Shown in pieces: positions 37,640 through 50,754 of a DNA stretch of 64,000 bases. A model generated the notes under the pieces. It was given only the letters and a program-made list of their open reading frames with translations. It was not told where the DNA came from and ran no database searches. Source of the stretch: Azadirachta indica (lineage: Eukaryota > Streptophyta > Magnoliopsida > Sapindales > Meliaceae); assembly GCA_022749755.1 (NCBI GenBank), contig CM040452.1, positions 1,320,350 through 1,384,349 on the forward strand, given 5' to 3'. Position 1 is the stretch's first letter. Each line of letters opens with the position of its first letter. The position numbers and the translations under genes were made by a program.

Positions 37640-40600
37640 CCATAAACAAACGGATGAAGCATGACAGAATGTCAAAGTATAAGAAGATGTGGTTAATAAA
37701 TCTATGGAGTTCGCAATACTTTATTCTAAAGCCAAAAATATATTTGATGTATGCGCACAAAATGTGCTAAAGTTATGTTTCAAAATTTTTTGGGGTGTCA
37801 AAAGTCATTTGCTTGTGAGGGGTATTGACCAAAACTACACTATTTAGACTTCTTATGAAAAAAGTGATATATCAAGTGAGTTTCTTATCCCTTACATAGA
37901 AAATGATATCCATACCACTATGGAAGTGGTTCATGACGCATTTAGATACTATAACAGTGACCCTAAATCATTTAGAGACTTATTGTAAGATGCTGCGAAA
38001 CCACTTTGAACTAGATGCACAAAAATACACTAAATTATCTGAGTTGATTAAACCATACAATATCGAAGGCAAACATAAGTTATCAAATAAAAGTTTTTAG
38101 ACTTACTTTGTTGTTTCAAAGATATCTTACCATTAGAAAATTTATTAACTACTTCCATGTTTACTTGATTGCATTAGGCATAAATTGTAGAAAAAAATCC
38201 TTGTTTATCCAACGATTATGTTTTGTACAGAAAATAGTACCAACATCTCTCCCAATGCACTTCATGTGAAGTATCAATATAGAAAAATTCTAGTCATGGC
38301 ACAGGGAAGAACTCAAATAATGTGGCAACCAAGGTGTTGTGGTATTTTCCTATTATTATAAAGCTTAGAATTATGTTCCAATCTCTATAAACTACGAAGT
38401 TTCTGACTTGGCATGCAAATGAAAAGAAAAAAGATGATATACTCCACCATCATGTTAATTCTTTATCATGGAAATTGGTGGGTAGGAGATGGCCTAAGTT
38501 TGCAGTAGCAAAAATCACTGACTTGCACTTTTGGTTGATGAGATTAATCTTTATAGTTCATTAAGTAGTAAGTACAATTGTTAGCCAATTTTGCTAATAA
38601 CTTACAATCTTCCACTATGGTTATGTATAAAGATGAAGTTTATATTGTTGTCTTTATTAATTTCAGATCATTGTTAACCTGGAAATGTTATTGATGTATA
38701 CCTAGCCCCATTAATAGATGACTTAAAATAATGTGGGTTATGGGAGCTGAGGCATATGATACATGTAAATAACAATTGTTCACCTACAAACTATTCTAAT
38801 GTATACAATTAGTGACTTCCCTACTTATGAAAACTTGTCTAATGCTACTGTAAAGGGTTATTATGCATGTCCAATATACAAAGAAGGCATGGATTCAAGT
38901 CATTTAAAGCACTCAAAGAATGGGTCACCATCGCTTTCTTCCACTTGCACATCTATTTCGAAGACAGAAGAAATTGTTCAATGATGAGCAAGACTTTAGA
39001 TTCTCAACTAGATTTTTGAGTGGAATAGAAATTTTGTGGAGGATAAATGATATTGAACATAATTATGGAAAAAAAAAGCACATAAAAAAAGGAAACTGGA
39101 TGGTGAGAATGTGGATAAATGTTTTAAAAAAAAGTCAATATTCTTCAAGCTGGCATATTGAAAATATTTAAATGTTTGCCATCAACTTGAAGTGATGCAC
39201 ATCGAGAAAAATGTATGTGAGAATATTTATGGAACTTCGTTAAACATTTTAGACAAGACAAAGGATGGGTTTAAGGCGAGATCAGATCCAGTTGATATAG
39301 AAATAAGGGTTAAGTTGACCTTACAAGAAGTCAATAAGTGTATCTTGCTTCCTCCGACATTACATTTTAAGTAAAAAAAATAAAAAAAGATGTTTTGCCA
39401 AATAATCAGAAGCTTAAAGGTTCCATATGAATATTGTTTTAATTTTTCAAACCTTATATCTATATAGAAAACTTAAAGATTCAAGGATTAAAATTGCGTG
39501 ATTGTCATGTGTTAATACATAAGTTACTACGGTTAGAGAAATGGTTGATTTTACGAAAGCATGTTAGATTCACCATTATTAAATTATGTTTGTTCTCCAA
39601 CTGGTTGTGCATTATGGTTACTGATACTTGTAAGGTAGATAAATTGCATGTTGTTAACACATTGGAGTTGTATGAGAAATACTTTCCACCAACCATGTTT
39701 GACATTATTTTATATTTATTGATCCATCTTATCAAACAAGTAAGTTATGTGGATCAGTATACTTAATGTGGATGTATATTTTTGCAAGGTACATGAAAGT
39801 TCTAAAAGGTTATATAGGTAATCGTAATCAACTTCAAGGTTGTCTTACTGAATAGTACATCATTGAGGAGGCTAGAGTTTTGTATAAAATACTCAAGTAG
39901 TCTTCAATTGATTGAAAATTCATATAGGCATTTACAAAAGATGTCTATTAATAGGCCTTTCTCTCTTAGACAATTAAAGGAAGTCAATCATCAACTACTA
40001 GATCAAGCCCATCACCACATTTTGCTAAATAATGTTATGGTGCAATCAGACATACATTAAGTGAGTCATTTTTTACCTTCACTTCTCCATCTTTATCCTA
40101 CACTTTTCAATATTTTATAATGTCTTCCTTTTGTAAAATTTATTAAATTGCATATGTTTTGACTTTTTATATAGGAAACACTTGGTTCAAGACATAATAT
40201 CCTCATAGATTTATGAGAAAAAAGTGGTTGCAAGATGAGCATGCTCGAGCCTTTATGTATTGGTTTGAAAATATGGTAATTACCTAATAAACCAATTAAT
40301 TCAACCTTGTTTATGAATGTATTCTTATAGATAAACAAATGTTTGTAACAATTTTGTACTTTTAGATCATAAAAACTTAAAGGCATGGTAAATCAATTTC
40401 AAGTGATTTTAAGTGCTTAGTACACAGACCTCGTCCAAATGTCATAATGTATTCAGGATACTAAATAAGTAGTTCCATTTTGCTTCAAGGATCATGAGAA
40501 GAAGCGTTCTACTCAAAACAATGGAGTAACCTTTACTGCAACAACAACACAAATATCAAGTGCAAAGGATAAAAACTTGATTGTTTAAAAATTGTTATTT

Positions 40601-41700
40601 TATGGAGTAACTGATGAGATATGAGATGTTTAGATTATCATATGTTCAAGGTTTTAATGTTCAAGTATGATTGGGTCGACAGTAAAGTGTATAATGAGCT
40701 TAGTTTCATAATAGTCGACCTCGATAAAATAAGACATGCATCTAATTGCTTCATCTTAGCATGTCAAGTAAAACACATTTCCTATGTAGTAGATAAAATA
40801 TACGATAAATTTTCGATTGTTTGTTCAGTGCCTAATAAACTTACTCAATTAGAACATACAGATGATGTGGCCTTAATAGTGGTAATCCAACCATTATATA
40901 TGATGTTTTCCCGCAATTGGATGATGATAACATTGCAAATTATGCTCAATCAAATTGTGAGGATATTTTGATTGATGGTAAGCATAACATAGTAGATTTT
41001 AGTCATTACTTACTACCTTATAATTACTTGATGTTGTTTTAGTATACTGCATTGTTACATGATTTGTTTTATAAATGTTGTATTTTTAGTAGTTGCATTC
41101 TTTCATGTCCTTTAATACTTGATCGTGAGTTACAAGCTTAATTTGATAATTATTGCTTTTGGTAATAATGTTTTAAATCTTGTATTTTTAAGTTGCTACC
41201 GTTTAATTTATTTATCAACTTTTACAATAAGGTAATAGTAGAGGCTGTTTATTCATGAAAAAAATTTTAAAGTTGTTTAAATGTTGTTTTCGATAATAAT
41301 GTTTCCATTTTGTCTAGATAACTTGCTATTTTAATGTTTAAATATTTTAAATGTTATAAATGATGCTTCTTAGTTTAAACATTTTATGTTCATATACTTT
41401 ATTGCTATGGAATTTTTTTCCGTGTTATTTGACAAATTATTGTACTTTTATATTGGCAAGATTTCAAAGAGTAAGAGTAGTGAGAACAATAGTGATGAAG
41501 GTCTCACTAACTTGAATAAAGGGAATTACGAAATATAACCAAGAAGGCAAGTCTGAGTAAGGCTCAAATGGCAAAAAATTGTTTTGTGACCTAGCAAACA
41601 AGGTGTTCCGATTGGAAAAGAAACGACTGATTTGAAGAGCAACTTGAATATATTGGTAAGGCAAACCATTTTGATCATTTTCAATGATTGGAGTAAGGTT
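37640..41700 (+). pseudogene. Decayed CACTA (En/Spm) TNP2-type transposase, unit 2
   Basis: Same remnant as in unit 1, in places less decayed: FELDAQKYTKLSELIKPYNI (about 38005-38065), TISDFPTYENLSNATVKGYY (38802-38861), MHIEKNVCENIYGTSLNI (39195-39248), the DUF4218-like QAHHHILLNN segment (about 40000-40035) and a DUF4216-like piece FKVLMFKYDWVDSKVYNEL ending in CSVPNKL (40640-40850). Frames are broken throughout. Lesions differ from those in unit 1, so decay continued after the duplication. It marks a class II element in the ancestor, not a working transposase. Confidence 0.75.
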
Positions 41701-42189
41701 CCTGAGACTATTAGAAACTTTTTGTGGGAGTATATACTGGTGAGATACTTGTTGGCATTTTCTTGGCTTATAATACATGATTGGTGTTTTATTTAACAAA
41801 TCCTTGTATGCTTATGATACTAAAGTGGTTTCCTAATGGCATGACAAAAAAAAATGGCATATCAAGATGTTGCATCACTCATTTGGAAAACTCGAACACA
41901 TTTACCTGGTTTAAATCATTGAATTTATTCTTGAATATTAATTTAAGTTCAAATTAGAATTCTTGAATGTTAATGTATTCTTGTATTATTAAATGGCGAT
42001 ATGTATTTTATGTAAGCAAATATGTTTATGCACATATCCAAGAACTTAGTCACGAGAATTTTTTTATCTCAATCACACATTCAAGTATATAATTGATGCT
42101 TTAATACCAACTTTAGTAATCTTTTTTGCAAAACGAGAGGGAGAAAGCACAGAAAAGAAAAATAATAAAAGTTGAATAAGTACAACAAT

Positions 42190-43035
42190 GGGTTGACTTT
42201 CATTTTTTATATAATACTACTAAATATTTGAATAAATTAATGTTATATAATTACATATTATGCAAGTTTAGTTTTTACTAAAATTGTGTTCGATATTACT
42301 GTAAGAAAGTCTATTTTGAATTTAAAATAAGATCTGTCTAAATTCAATATTATCATAGGGACTCAAACATTTTTCCACAAAATAATACTATGGCAAAAAA
42401 GTTTACTTTCATCTTTTATATAATACTACTATATATTTAAATAAATTATTATTATATAATTAAATATTTTCTAATTTTGACTTTCACTACCAATGTACTC
42501 AATATATTTGTTAGAAAATATGCTTTCAATTTAAAATAGAATATGTCTCTAATTCAGTATGATCATAGAGACATAAACAGTTGTCCTCCAAATAATACTA
42601 CCGTGAGAAAGTTTATTTTCATTTTTTTTAATATAATACTATTGAATATTTGGATAAATTATTATTATGTAACTAAATATTTTCTTAATTTTGATTTTCA
42701 ACAAAAATTTGTTCAATATAACTAATATCTTTAATACGACTGAAAATGTATTCAATATGATTGTAAGAAAGTCTGTTTTCAATTTAAACTAAAATCTATC
42801 CTAATTCAATATGATCACAGAAACTCAAACTCTTTTCCCCCAAATAACACTATAGTGAGAAGTTAACTTTCATTTTTTATACAATACTACTAAATATTTG
42901 AATAAATTATTATATAATTAAATATTTTGCAATTTTAATTTTTATTAAAAATGTATTCAATATGACTGTGAAAAAGCCTGCTTTCAATTTAAAATAAAAT
43001 CTATCTTAATTCAATATGAACTTGACCATGTTCCA
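42190..43035 (+). repeat. Satellite-like array, four units (unit 2 end)
   Basis: Counterpart of 22245-23115 with unit starts near 42190, 42400, 42610 and 42850. It ends GAACTTGACCATGTTCC, after which gypsy sequence follows instead of GH3. Confidence 0.8.
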
Positions 43036-43036
43036 C

Positions 43037-45730
43037 CTCTGCTTACTTCATGTAGTCCATTACCATTATACGAACTTAGCTTGCCCTTGATATGCTGGAA
43101 AAGGTCCAATCAAGTCGATCCCCCATTACTCAAGGTAAGGTTAATGTTCTTAACTTCTCGGGTAGAACCTGGATCATCTTGGCATGTCTTTGACAGGTGA
43201 GATAGGTTTGCGAGATAACCTAAAAATCTTTCTGTATAGGTCGCCAATAATATCCTTATCACAAAGTCTTGTAGGCTAGTGACTTTTCCCTTGAGTGATT
43301 TCCACAAGCTCCTTCATGGATTTCCCTCAGGACATAGTTTGCCTTATCTAAATATAGACATCTCAACTAAGGCATAGTGAAACTTCGTCTGTATAGCACA
43401 CCCTCGATAATACAATAACAAGCTGCGTGATATTCGAGCTTTCTCGTCACCTCTTTGTCTTCAGGGAGGTGCCTTCCTTCAAATATTGCATAATAGGGCT
43501 CATCCAATATAGAGTACTTAAGACACAATGAACTGCCTCAGCATTCTCCTCTATAGATAACCTAGGCAAAACCTCAAACAACACAGTACCAAGTAAGAAA
43601 ATGTTAGCTAGAGAAGCCAACCTTGATAGTATGTCAGCTCTATAATTCTTTTCCCTTAGAATTTGCTGCAACCTACCTATCTAAACTGCCCTATCAACTC
43701 CTTAGCCTTCATCAAGTAGGCTACCATATTATCCTTCTTTGTTTGGTATTCGTCATTAACCTAGTGCACAATGAGTAGGGAATCATTGTTCACTTTTAAT
43801 TGCTCAACTTCTAGACTCCTTGCCATCTTGAGCTCGACAATCAATGCCTCGCACTCAATCTCATTATTAGAGGCTTTAATATCTAATCTCAATGCATAAC
43901 TTACTTCAACCTTATCTGGGTTGGTAATTACTATCCTAGCTCGACTCTCCTATAAGCTAGATGACCCGTCTATATGGAGGATCCATGGGTGGTTGATCTC
44001 TATTTCTCAGCCCTTACTCGGGTTCATGTCCACATCCGAGCTTCTTGTGTCAGGAGTAAACTCAGCCATAAGTCAACTAGGGCTTATCCCCTAATTACAC
44101 TATGTGGTCAGTAATGAATGTCGAAGTCGCTGAGCTCCATACACTACTTCATAAGCCTTCCCGAACTCTCTAGCTTGTATAGGATTTGTCTAAGAGGGAA
44201 ATTGGCTATTACACTAATTGGGTGGGCTTGAAAGTATGGCCTCAGCTTTCACGACAATACAACCAATACCAACGCAAGCTACTCTTGCTTAGGATTCCTT
44301 CTTTCCATATTGGTCAGCGCTTTGCTAGTGTACTACACTAGTTTCTACAACTCTCTTTCCTCTTCCTAGATGAGAACTGAACTCACCGCAGTTACAGATA
44401 CTGCCAGACACATCAGCAAGTTATCTCCCACTTAAGGCTTAGCTAAGATCAGCGAATTAGCTAAATAAGCTTTTAATTCTTGAGAAGCAGATTCATAATC
44501 TTCACTCAATTCCTGCCCTTTAGCTCTTTTTATAGTTTGGAAAAAAGGGTGACATCGATTTGTGCACTTAGACCTAAATCGACTCAGTGCAACGATTCTC
44601 CCTCCTAAGCTCTGTATTTCTTTGGTTGTCTGAGGTGATCTCATATCCAAAATGGCCTGAATCTTTTTTGGATTGGCCTCTATCCCTCTCTAGTAGACCA
44701 CGTAGCCTAGAAACTCTCTGGTGGACCACTTTTCGGGTTAAGTTTCATACCATACTGTCTCAGCACGTTAAACTTCTCCCTGAGGTAGGACACATGGTCA
44801 ACTATCTTCATCAACTTGGTGATCATGTTGTCGACATTGATTTCCATAATCTTGTTGATTTGTTCCTTAAAGAGCTTGTTTACCAGGCGTTGATATGTGG
44901 CCCCTACATCCTTCAAGCTGAAGGACATTACCGTATAGCAATAAAGTCCCTTGTTCGTGATGAAGGATGTTCTCTCCTCATCTGGGGCGTACATCTTTAC
45001 CTAGTTATAAGCAGAAAAAACATCCACAAAGTTAAGCAATTCAAGATCAACTATGACATCAACTACTTGATCTATTCGAGGTAATGGAAAGCTGTCCTTA
45101 GGGCACGCCTTATTCAGATTAGTGAAATCGACGCATATGCACCATTTCCTATTCAGCTTCCTTACTAATACAACATTAAAGACCCACTTTGAATATTTTG
45201 CTTCACGAATGAACCCAACTTGTAGTAGCCTATCAATTTCTTTTTTGATTGTGTCATAGCATTCTTGGTTGAAGGCTCATCTTTTTTTGCGGACTGGTTA
45301 GCAAGTGGGATCTATATTGAGTCGGTGAGAGATGATGGCGGGATCGATGTCCGTCATATCACTGTGAACCCAGGCGAACACATCTGAATACTAAGTGAGA
45401 AATTCCACCAGTGATGTCCTGACATCCGACATGAGCAGGGACCCCACTTTAACTATCCTAACTAGATCATCATGGCTGATCTAAACTGCTTCCAACTCCT
45501 CTACAGGCTCACCTCGTCGTTCAACTTCAACTATCCTTGGGTCAAAGATAGAAACCTGATGACATTTCCTAACCGAGGTGGCGTAGCACCTTCTTACAGC
45601 TAATCGGTCCCTCTTGACAACCCCAACTTAGTCATCTATGGGAAACTTTAATTTTAGATAGTATATGGAGACGACTCCTTTAGTTGTCATAAAGAATAAT
45701 CTTCCCAATATTACATTGTAAGAGCTTGTG
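43037..45730 (-). mobile_element. Degenerate Ty3/gypsy retrotransposon, pol region
   Basis: Minus-strand remains in pol order: a pre-RT part (about 45330-45700, with YATSVRK and DVFAWVHSDM-like words); reverse transcriptase (about 44700-45330, FIREAKYSKW, VDFTNLNKACPKDSFPLPRI, FSLKDVGATYQRLVN); an RNase H-type region (43450-44650, DILSRLASL near 43620); and integrase remains (about 43040-43310, SNGGSTW). The catalytic YVDD box is changed to NVDN, and there are many stops and frameshifts. The style is that of the Tat lineage of plant gypsy elements. No LTR pair was found around it, so it is an inactive fragment. Confidence 0.75.
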
Positions 45731-45769
45731 CAATCAAGTTAGAATACAGGACAATTGACTGCATTTTTT

Positions 45770-45957
45770 AAAGTTTTCTCAATTTAAATATAACACTTGA
45801 TCTATCAGGCTTTATATTGCTTTGACAAAAGGCTTGCTCAATCGTTAATTAATATTAATTGTGAAATTTTCTTTTTATTTGCTAATTTTCCCCTAACTCT
45901 TTTTCATATTAATTTAATTTACTTGAGGACAAGCAAACACTCAAATGTGGGAGTATT
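45770..45957 (+). other. 3' internal end of an LTR retrotransposon with polypurine-like tract
   Basis: The words ACTTGAGGACAAGCAAACAC and AAATGTGGGAG (about 45921-45953) directly before TGATAAGTG are typical of the end of the internal region of plant Athila-like gypsy elements. The orientation is opposite to the gypsy fragment at 43037-45730, so two elements meet here. Confidence 0.5.
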
Positions 45958-47403
45958 TGATAAGTGTATAAAACACGCGCTTATCATTCATTTTTAAACT
46001 TGATTTATTTGTTTAATCTTCAAGACTTATTGGTATTTGATATGTTTTAGTTATATTGAACAAAAAATGAGAAATTACCCATCTAAAGTGAATTCTGTTC
46101 AAAAAATAAGATGTTCAAGGACCAAATCGCAAGAAAATCAAGGACCAAAATGCAAATATAGTTGGGGACTAAAATGCAAAGTCATAGGGACCTAATTGCA
46201 AGAATTTTAAAATATGGAGAAGAGCTGTGCATGGCACGGCTACGCCACCTGCGCCATACATTTGGCCCATAGGCAGAATGTGTGGCACAACCATGCCATT
46301 AAGCAGCACAGTAGCACCATCCTTCCTGACTACACTATGCTACCACACTGTTTAACACCCCCGCACTTGCTAGGTTCATTTTATACATTTTTTTGGGCTA
46401 AATGTCAGTCCTTAGATAAGTTTTGGATGCCTTGATTTGGGAAAACTTAGGGTTATTTAATTTGGAGGTTTAAGGAAGAAGGTAGCCACTTTTGGAAAGG
46501 GAAAAACTTGGAAGAAAAGGAAGGTGGAGATAGAGAGAAGCTATAGAGAGAGAGTTGTTTGGGAAAAAAGTAAGAGAAGATTATGAAGAAAGAGCTCTCC
46601 AACTTATTTTATCTCTATACTTTTATCTTATTTATTGTATTAAATTTAGCATTTGTAAATATTTGAATATGTTGAAGATGATTGAACTTGATGATGTTGA
46701 TTGTGAACTCTTTTTTATGAGTTGTTAAATTTAATACTTAGGGCAATGGTTTAATCTTTTGAAAACATCATGTTCTGATTGTTGTGTTATTTTTTATTAA
46801 TATACAATGTTGTGTGCTTATCAAGAACTTAATGCAATTAATTAATTGGCCATTGATTAATTAATTTATAGACCAATTAGTATTAAGAAATATTTGTTAT
46901 GTTTAAATCAGTTGATAAACACCACAAATTCCATATTGAACAAAGATGTATTAATGTGGTTTGTGTAGTAGGTTCAATGATTATTATTGTTCGTAATGCA
47001 TTTCTATTTATTTTGTGTTTACATAAAGATATAATAAGCATGTAAACGAGGAATAAATTCAATTGATTTTGAGAGAGACAGTCGAATAGGTTAGAATAAT
47101 CAATTAGCAGCATAAAAGCTAATCGGAACAACACAACTGAAAAAACTAGGTGTGAGTAAATTGAATTAAATCATTAACTCTACATATTGCTCTCATTGAA
47201 AATCTCTTTATATTTTGCGCATTAATTTTAGTTAGTTTAATTTCTTTTAATTCCACAGCATATCATCTTTCAATTTTTAAAATAAATTTAAGAAAAGTTA
47301 TCTTCAGTAATTAATCAGCTAATACTTCTCGTGGGAATAATATTTTACTCACCCTATATTACTTGTTTGCGATAACGTATACTTGCATTCGTCAAATTCT
47401 GCA
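45958..47403 (+). mobile_element. Single LTR of an Athila-like gypsy element
   Basis: Starts TGATAAGTGTATAAA after a polypurine-like tract and ends GTCAAATTCTGCA, keeping the TG..CA rule; length 1446. It contains a phrase family 'GGACCAAAATGCAAATA' around 46140 and a GA-rich leader-like stretch near 46500-46560. No second LTR or polyprotein in the right orientation follows, so this is the 3' LTR of a truncated element or close to a solo LTR. The ORF around 46214-46435 lies inside it and is not a gene. Confidence 0.6.
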
Positions 47404-48424
47404 ACAAGTCTAGACATCTGAATCTCAAACATAACAAGTTAATTTTTAAACAGTACAAGACAAAATAGTATAAGAGTATGTTTACCTTGCAAAAGATTAA
47501 GTGAAGCTAGGACAAAGAGTAAAACAAAGACTGAGAGCAAAAAACTTCTTCATGATCTTAATTGACTTCTGTCTTGTCACTTGTTGTAATACAAAGGCAT
47601 TAATTCTTGCAATACGTGTTGCAAATATATAATAGAAAAAGAAACTAAATTAAGCACATACAATTTTAAGAAAAAATAACCACCCTCCTTATTTGCCCTA
47701 AGAGTTGAAAACTGTAGTTGTTATATAAGTAAGAAGTTTCATATAAGATATGATATACAATAAATGATATAATGTCATTACATCAACTTTATGAATAATT
47801 TTGTACAGAAATTTATATGCATATCACTATTTCTATTTTTTTATACCAATATTTACTTTTTCAATCAACCTAAAAAATGTACCCATTGACCAAAAATATG
47901 TTTAACCTTTTAAGGACATTGAAGTAATTTTGTATTTTTACTCATAAAAGTATTAAAAAAAATCTTTTGAAAGAACATAAAACTAAAACCCAACATTTTC
48001 TAATTGCAAAATTTTTTAAAATAGAATACTTATTATTAGATGATAAAATAAGGAGTTGACGATGTTAAGATAAAGTGTATTTAGAAATTTAATTTCAAGC
48101 AATGATAATATAAAGATTGATAAATGAAAATGTTAATAAAATTACTAAATTAACTGAGTTAAATGTATACAATACCCGAGCAAATAATGTGACAATGTCA
48201 AATTTAATTTGCACAATGAATAAGGTTACATAAATTTTTTAAGGGATATTCTTATTTACTCTCAATTTTTTAAGTAACATTAGATATCCTTGCACTTTTA
48301 GGTATGCTATATAACTTATTGAGTTTTGAAAAAAAAAAATAGAAAGATACCTTTCGACATAACTTCCTTAAGTTTGATTTGTTATAATATTATTATTATA
48401 TAGTTTCTAAACTTTGGAAAAACA
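47404..48424. other. AT-rich spacer
   Basis: About 1 kb of AT-rich DNA; nothing coding and no repeat recognised. Confidence 0.6.
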
Positions 48425-50745
48425 AGAAAATAAGATAATTTTTAATTATTAATTATTTAGTCCTTGCTATTTACAACGTATTAGGGATTAAAATGTTAAA
48501 CATAAAAGATTTTTTTTTATTTTATTATATATTTTAAAAAAATTTAGAAACAAAAAATGTAATCATTTCAATTAAAATGCTAAGAATAAATTTAAACAAA
48601 TTAATATGCTAAATACTTGTGACCTTTTTTTGCACCTTCTCAATAATAATTTAGCATGTAATGATCATAAGATTTTCTAATAAAACACGGATAATAATTT
48701 ATTTAATATATATATAATTTATTTTTATTTTTATTGTATTTTCTTAAAACATTATCAAGTATATAATTAATATAAATAAAAGAAAACATAAATACATACT
48801 GTATTTATTACAAATAAAGATAAATTCTTTTAAAAAAATTAATCAAAATTAATTAAAATTTTTATAGATTCTCATTTGGATCAAATGAATAAAGGCTCAC
48901 CACGTCTCGATCACTCGACCGGTCCAAGAGTATTGTAACCCATAGAAGACTTTTCTAAATTAGATTTATTTGCTACCAATTCTTCTACTAATGTATGAAA
49001 GTGAGTTAGGTGTAATAACAATCTAAAATAACACAGGACACTAAAAATAGGTTGCAAGTAATGATAAATTGCTTTAAATCTTATAGGGCGTACCTTGATG
49101 TATATGACATGTCTGGGCAATAGAACCCACTTCGTGCTTATCCTTGTCTAAGTCAAATTTCTATTATTAGGATTTGGCTTTAACTCATAATAAATTTAAA
49201 TATGTTTTAATTCTAACCCAAGCTATTAAAAGACTTGCATTTCTAATTAACTAATTTTATTTTAATTAATACAAATTTAATTGAAATAAAATTTTAGAAA
49301 GGCGTATATGATGACTATTAAAATATTTTTTGAGTTTTTTTTTTTTTTATTGAGTCTATAAAGTTTCTAATAAATTTTTATGTTCCCTTTGGAGCTTAAA
49401 GTTCTCTGAATAGACTTAATGTAGAATGAAATATATTGATTTGAATATAAATATATCTAATATGTTATAGTCAAGTCTCTTGTCTCGATAATTGATGATG
49501 TATAATTATTTTTATTTTATTTATAAATATGATATTATTTTCCACGTTCTAAACTTTCATACATAGCATTGTATTGAATTATTAAAGTAGCTATAGTAAA
49601 AAAGAAATGGCATCAAGATGAGCTACGCATCATTTGTTGTAAATAACATGTCTTTTTATAGGTCGTATCAATGCCGACAAGGCACATCATAAATAATTGT
49701 ACTTTTTGGCAACATATTCTAATTTATTGAAAGAAAAAAAAAGAGATAAATAATTGTACTTTCTGGAAAATAATTGTAATTTATTGAAAAAAGAAAACAC
49801 ATTTTAAAAACATGAAAGTCTGAACTTTAGAACTTAAGATTAACAATTCAAGCCTTAATCATCAGTGCACAATTATTTTGGGTATATTATAATATATATC
49901 TTAAACAGATATTCGGTAAATTATTCTACATGTTGGTGCTCCTAAAAAGTTTAAAAATAGTAAGAAAATAATAATAGATTTAAATGAAAATAAAAAGAAT
50001 AAAATTTAAAAATTTTCACTTTAGTTTTGAAATTAAAATGTATGAACAATTAAACTAACAACGAGAAAAGTTAAACATTAAAATTATAATGTAATAAATT
50101 CATTTATTTTTTATGTTTTATTATTTGTAAATTCTCTTTACTTTTTCTCTTTATTTTGATTAATTTCTTAAATAAAATAAACAAATTCATTCTAAATCTA
50201 AATTAATTGACATCTTATAACTCACAACCAAAATATTTATCTCATTCATCAACGAAAAAAGAATTTATAAATTCTTAAAATTTAGCATATTGAACTAATT
50301 AATTTTAATGGTTTCAAAAATATTATAAAAATTTCAATTTATTAAATTATGTACTATTTTTTCAAATATTTTTTTAATGGTATATAATTAATATTAAAAT
50401 TAAATATATTTAATTTATTTGGATCAAATCAAAATTAAAAATATTTTAAATGGATCGAGTTTAAATCGAATTATATTATACTATAGATTAGATTAGATTA
50501 AAAAAATTATAATTAGTTAAATAATGGATCAGATATAGATTTGGTAAAATCCGCCCAATTTAATCTGCTGAACACCTCTAAATTTAAATGAAAATATCGC
50601 CAGTCACGTGGATTTCGTTTGGAATGCCTAAACAATGACGTGGTTTGGCTACTAAAAAACATCCAAAAGAATTAACCGAACATAATAAGAGCTGGGCAAG
50701 TTGAAAACGTAACCAAAGATTGACGGCAATGTGTCATGTCTTGAC
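48425..50745 (+). repeat. Direct duplication, first copy (about 2.3 kb)
   Basis: Collinear with 51795-54435. Shared landmarks are TAATTATTAATTATTTAGTC (48441), GAACCCACTTCGTGCTTATC (49120), TAGTCAAGTCTCTTGTCTCG (49470) and CACGTGGATTTC (50605). Non-coding. Its last 150 bases, read in reverse, resemble the proximal promoter of the terpene synthase gene. A shorter related piece occurs at 60770-60960. Confidence 0.85.
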
Positions 50746-50754
50746 TAATGCAAT

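Larger units (their letters stand above)
23116..43035 (+). repeat. Tandem duplication, unit 2 (about 19.9 kb)
   Basis: It begins with GH3 sequence equivalent to about position 340 and ends with the satellite. Compared with unit 1 it has lost most of the WAK gene and about 4.6 kb of spacer. It has gained a 2 kb insert (23360-25380), a plastid fragment, a 1.76 kb LTR and a second MMP gene. Confidence 0.8.

Noticed and set aside
46214..46435. 73-codon frame
   Set aside because: Lies inside the LTR at 45958-47403 and shows no recognised domain.
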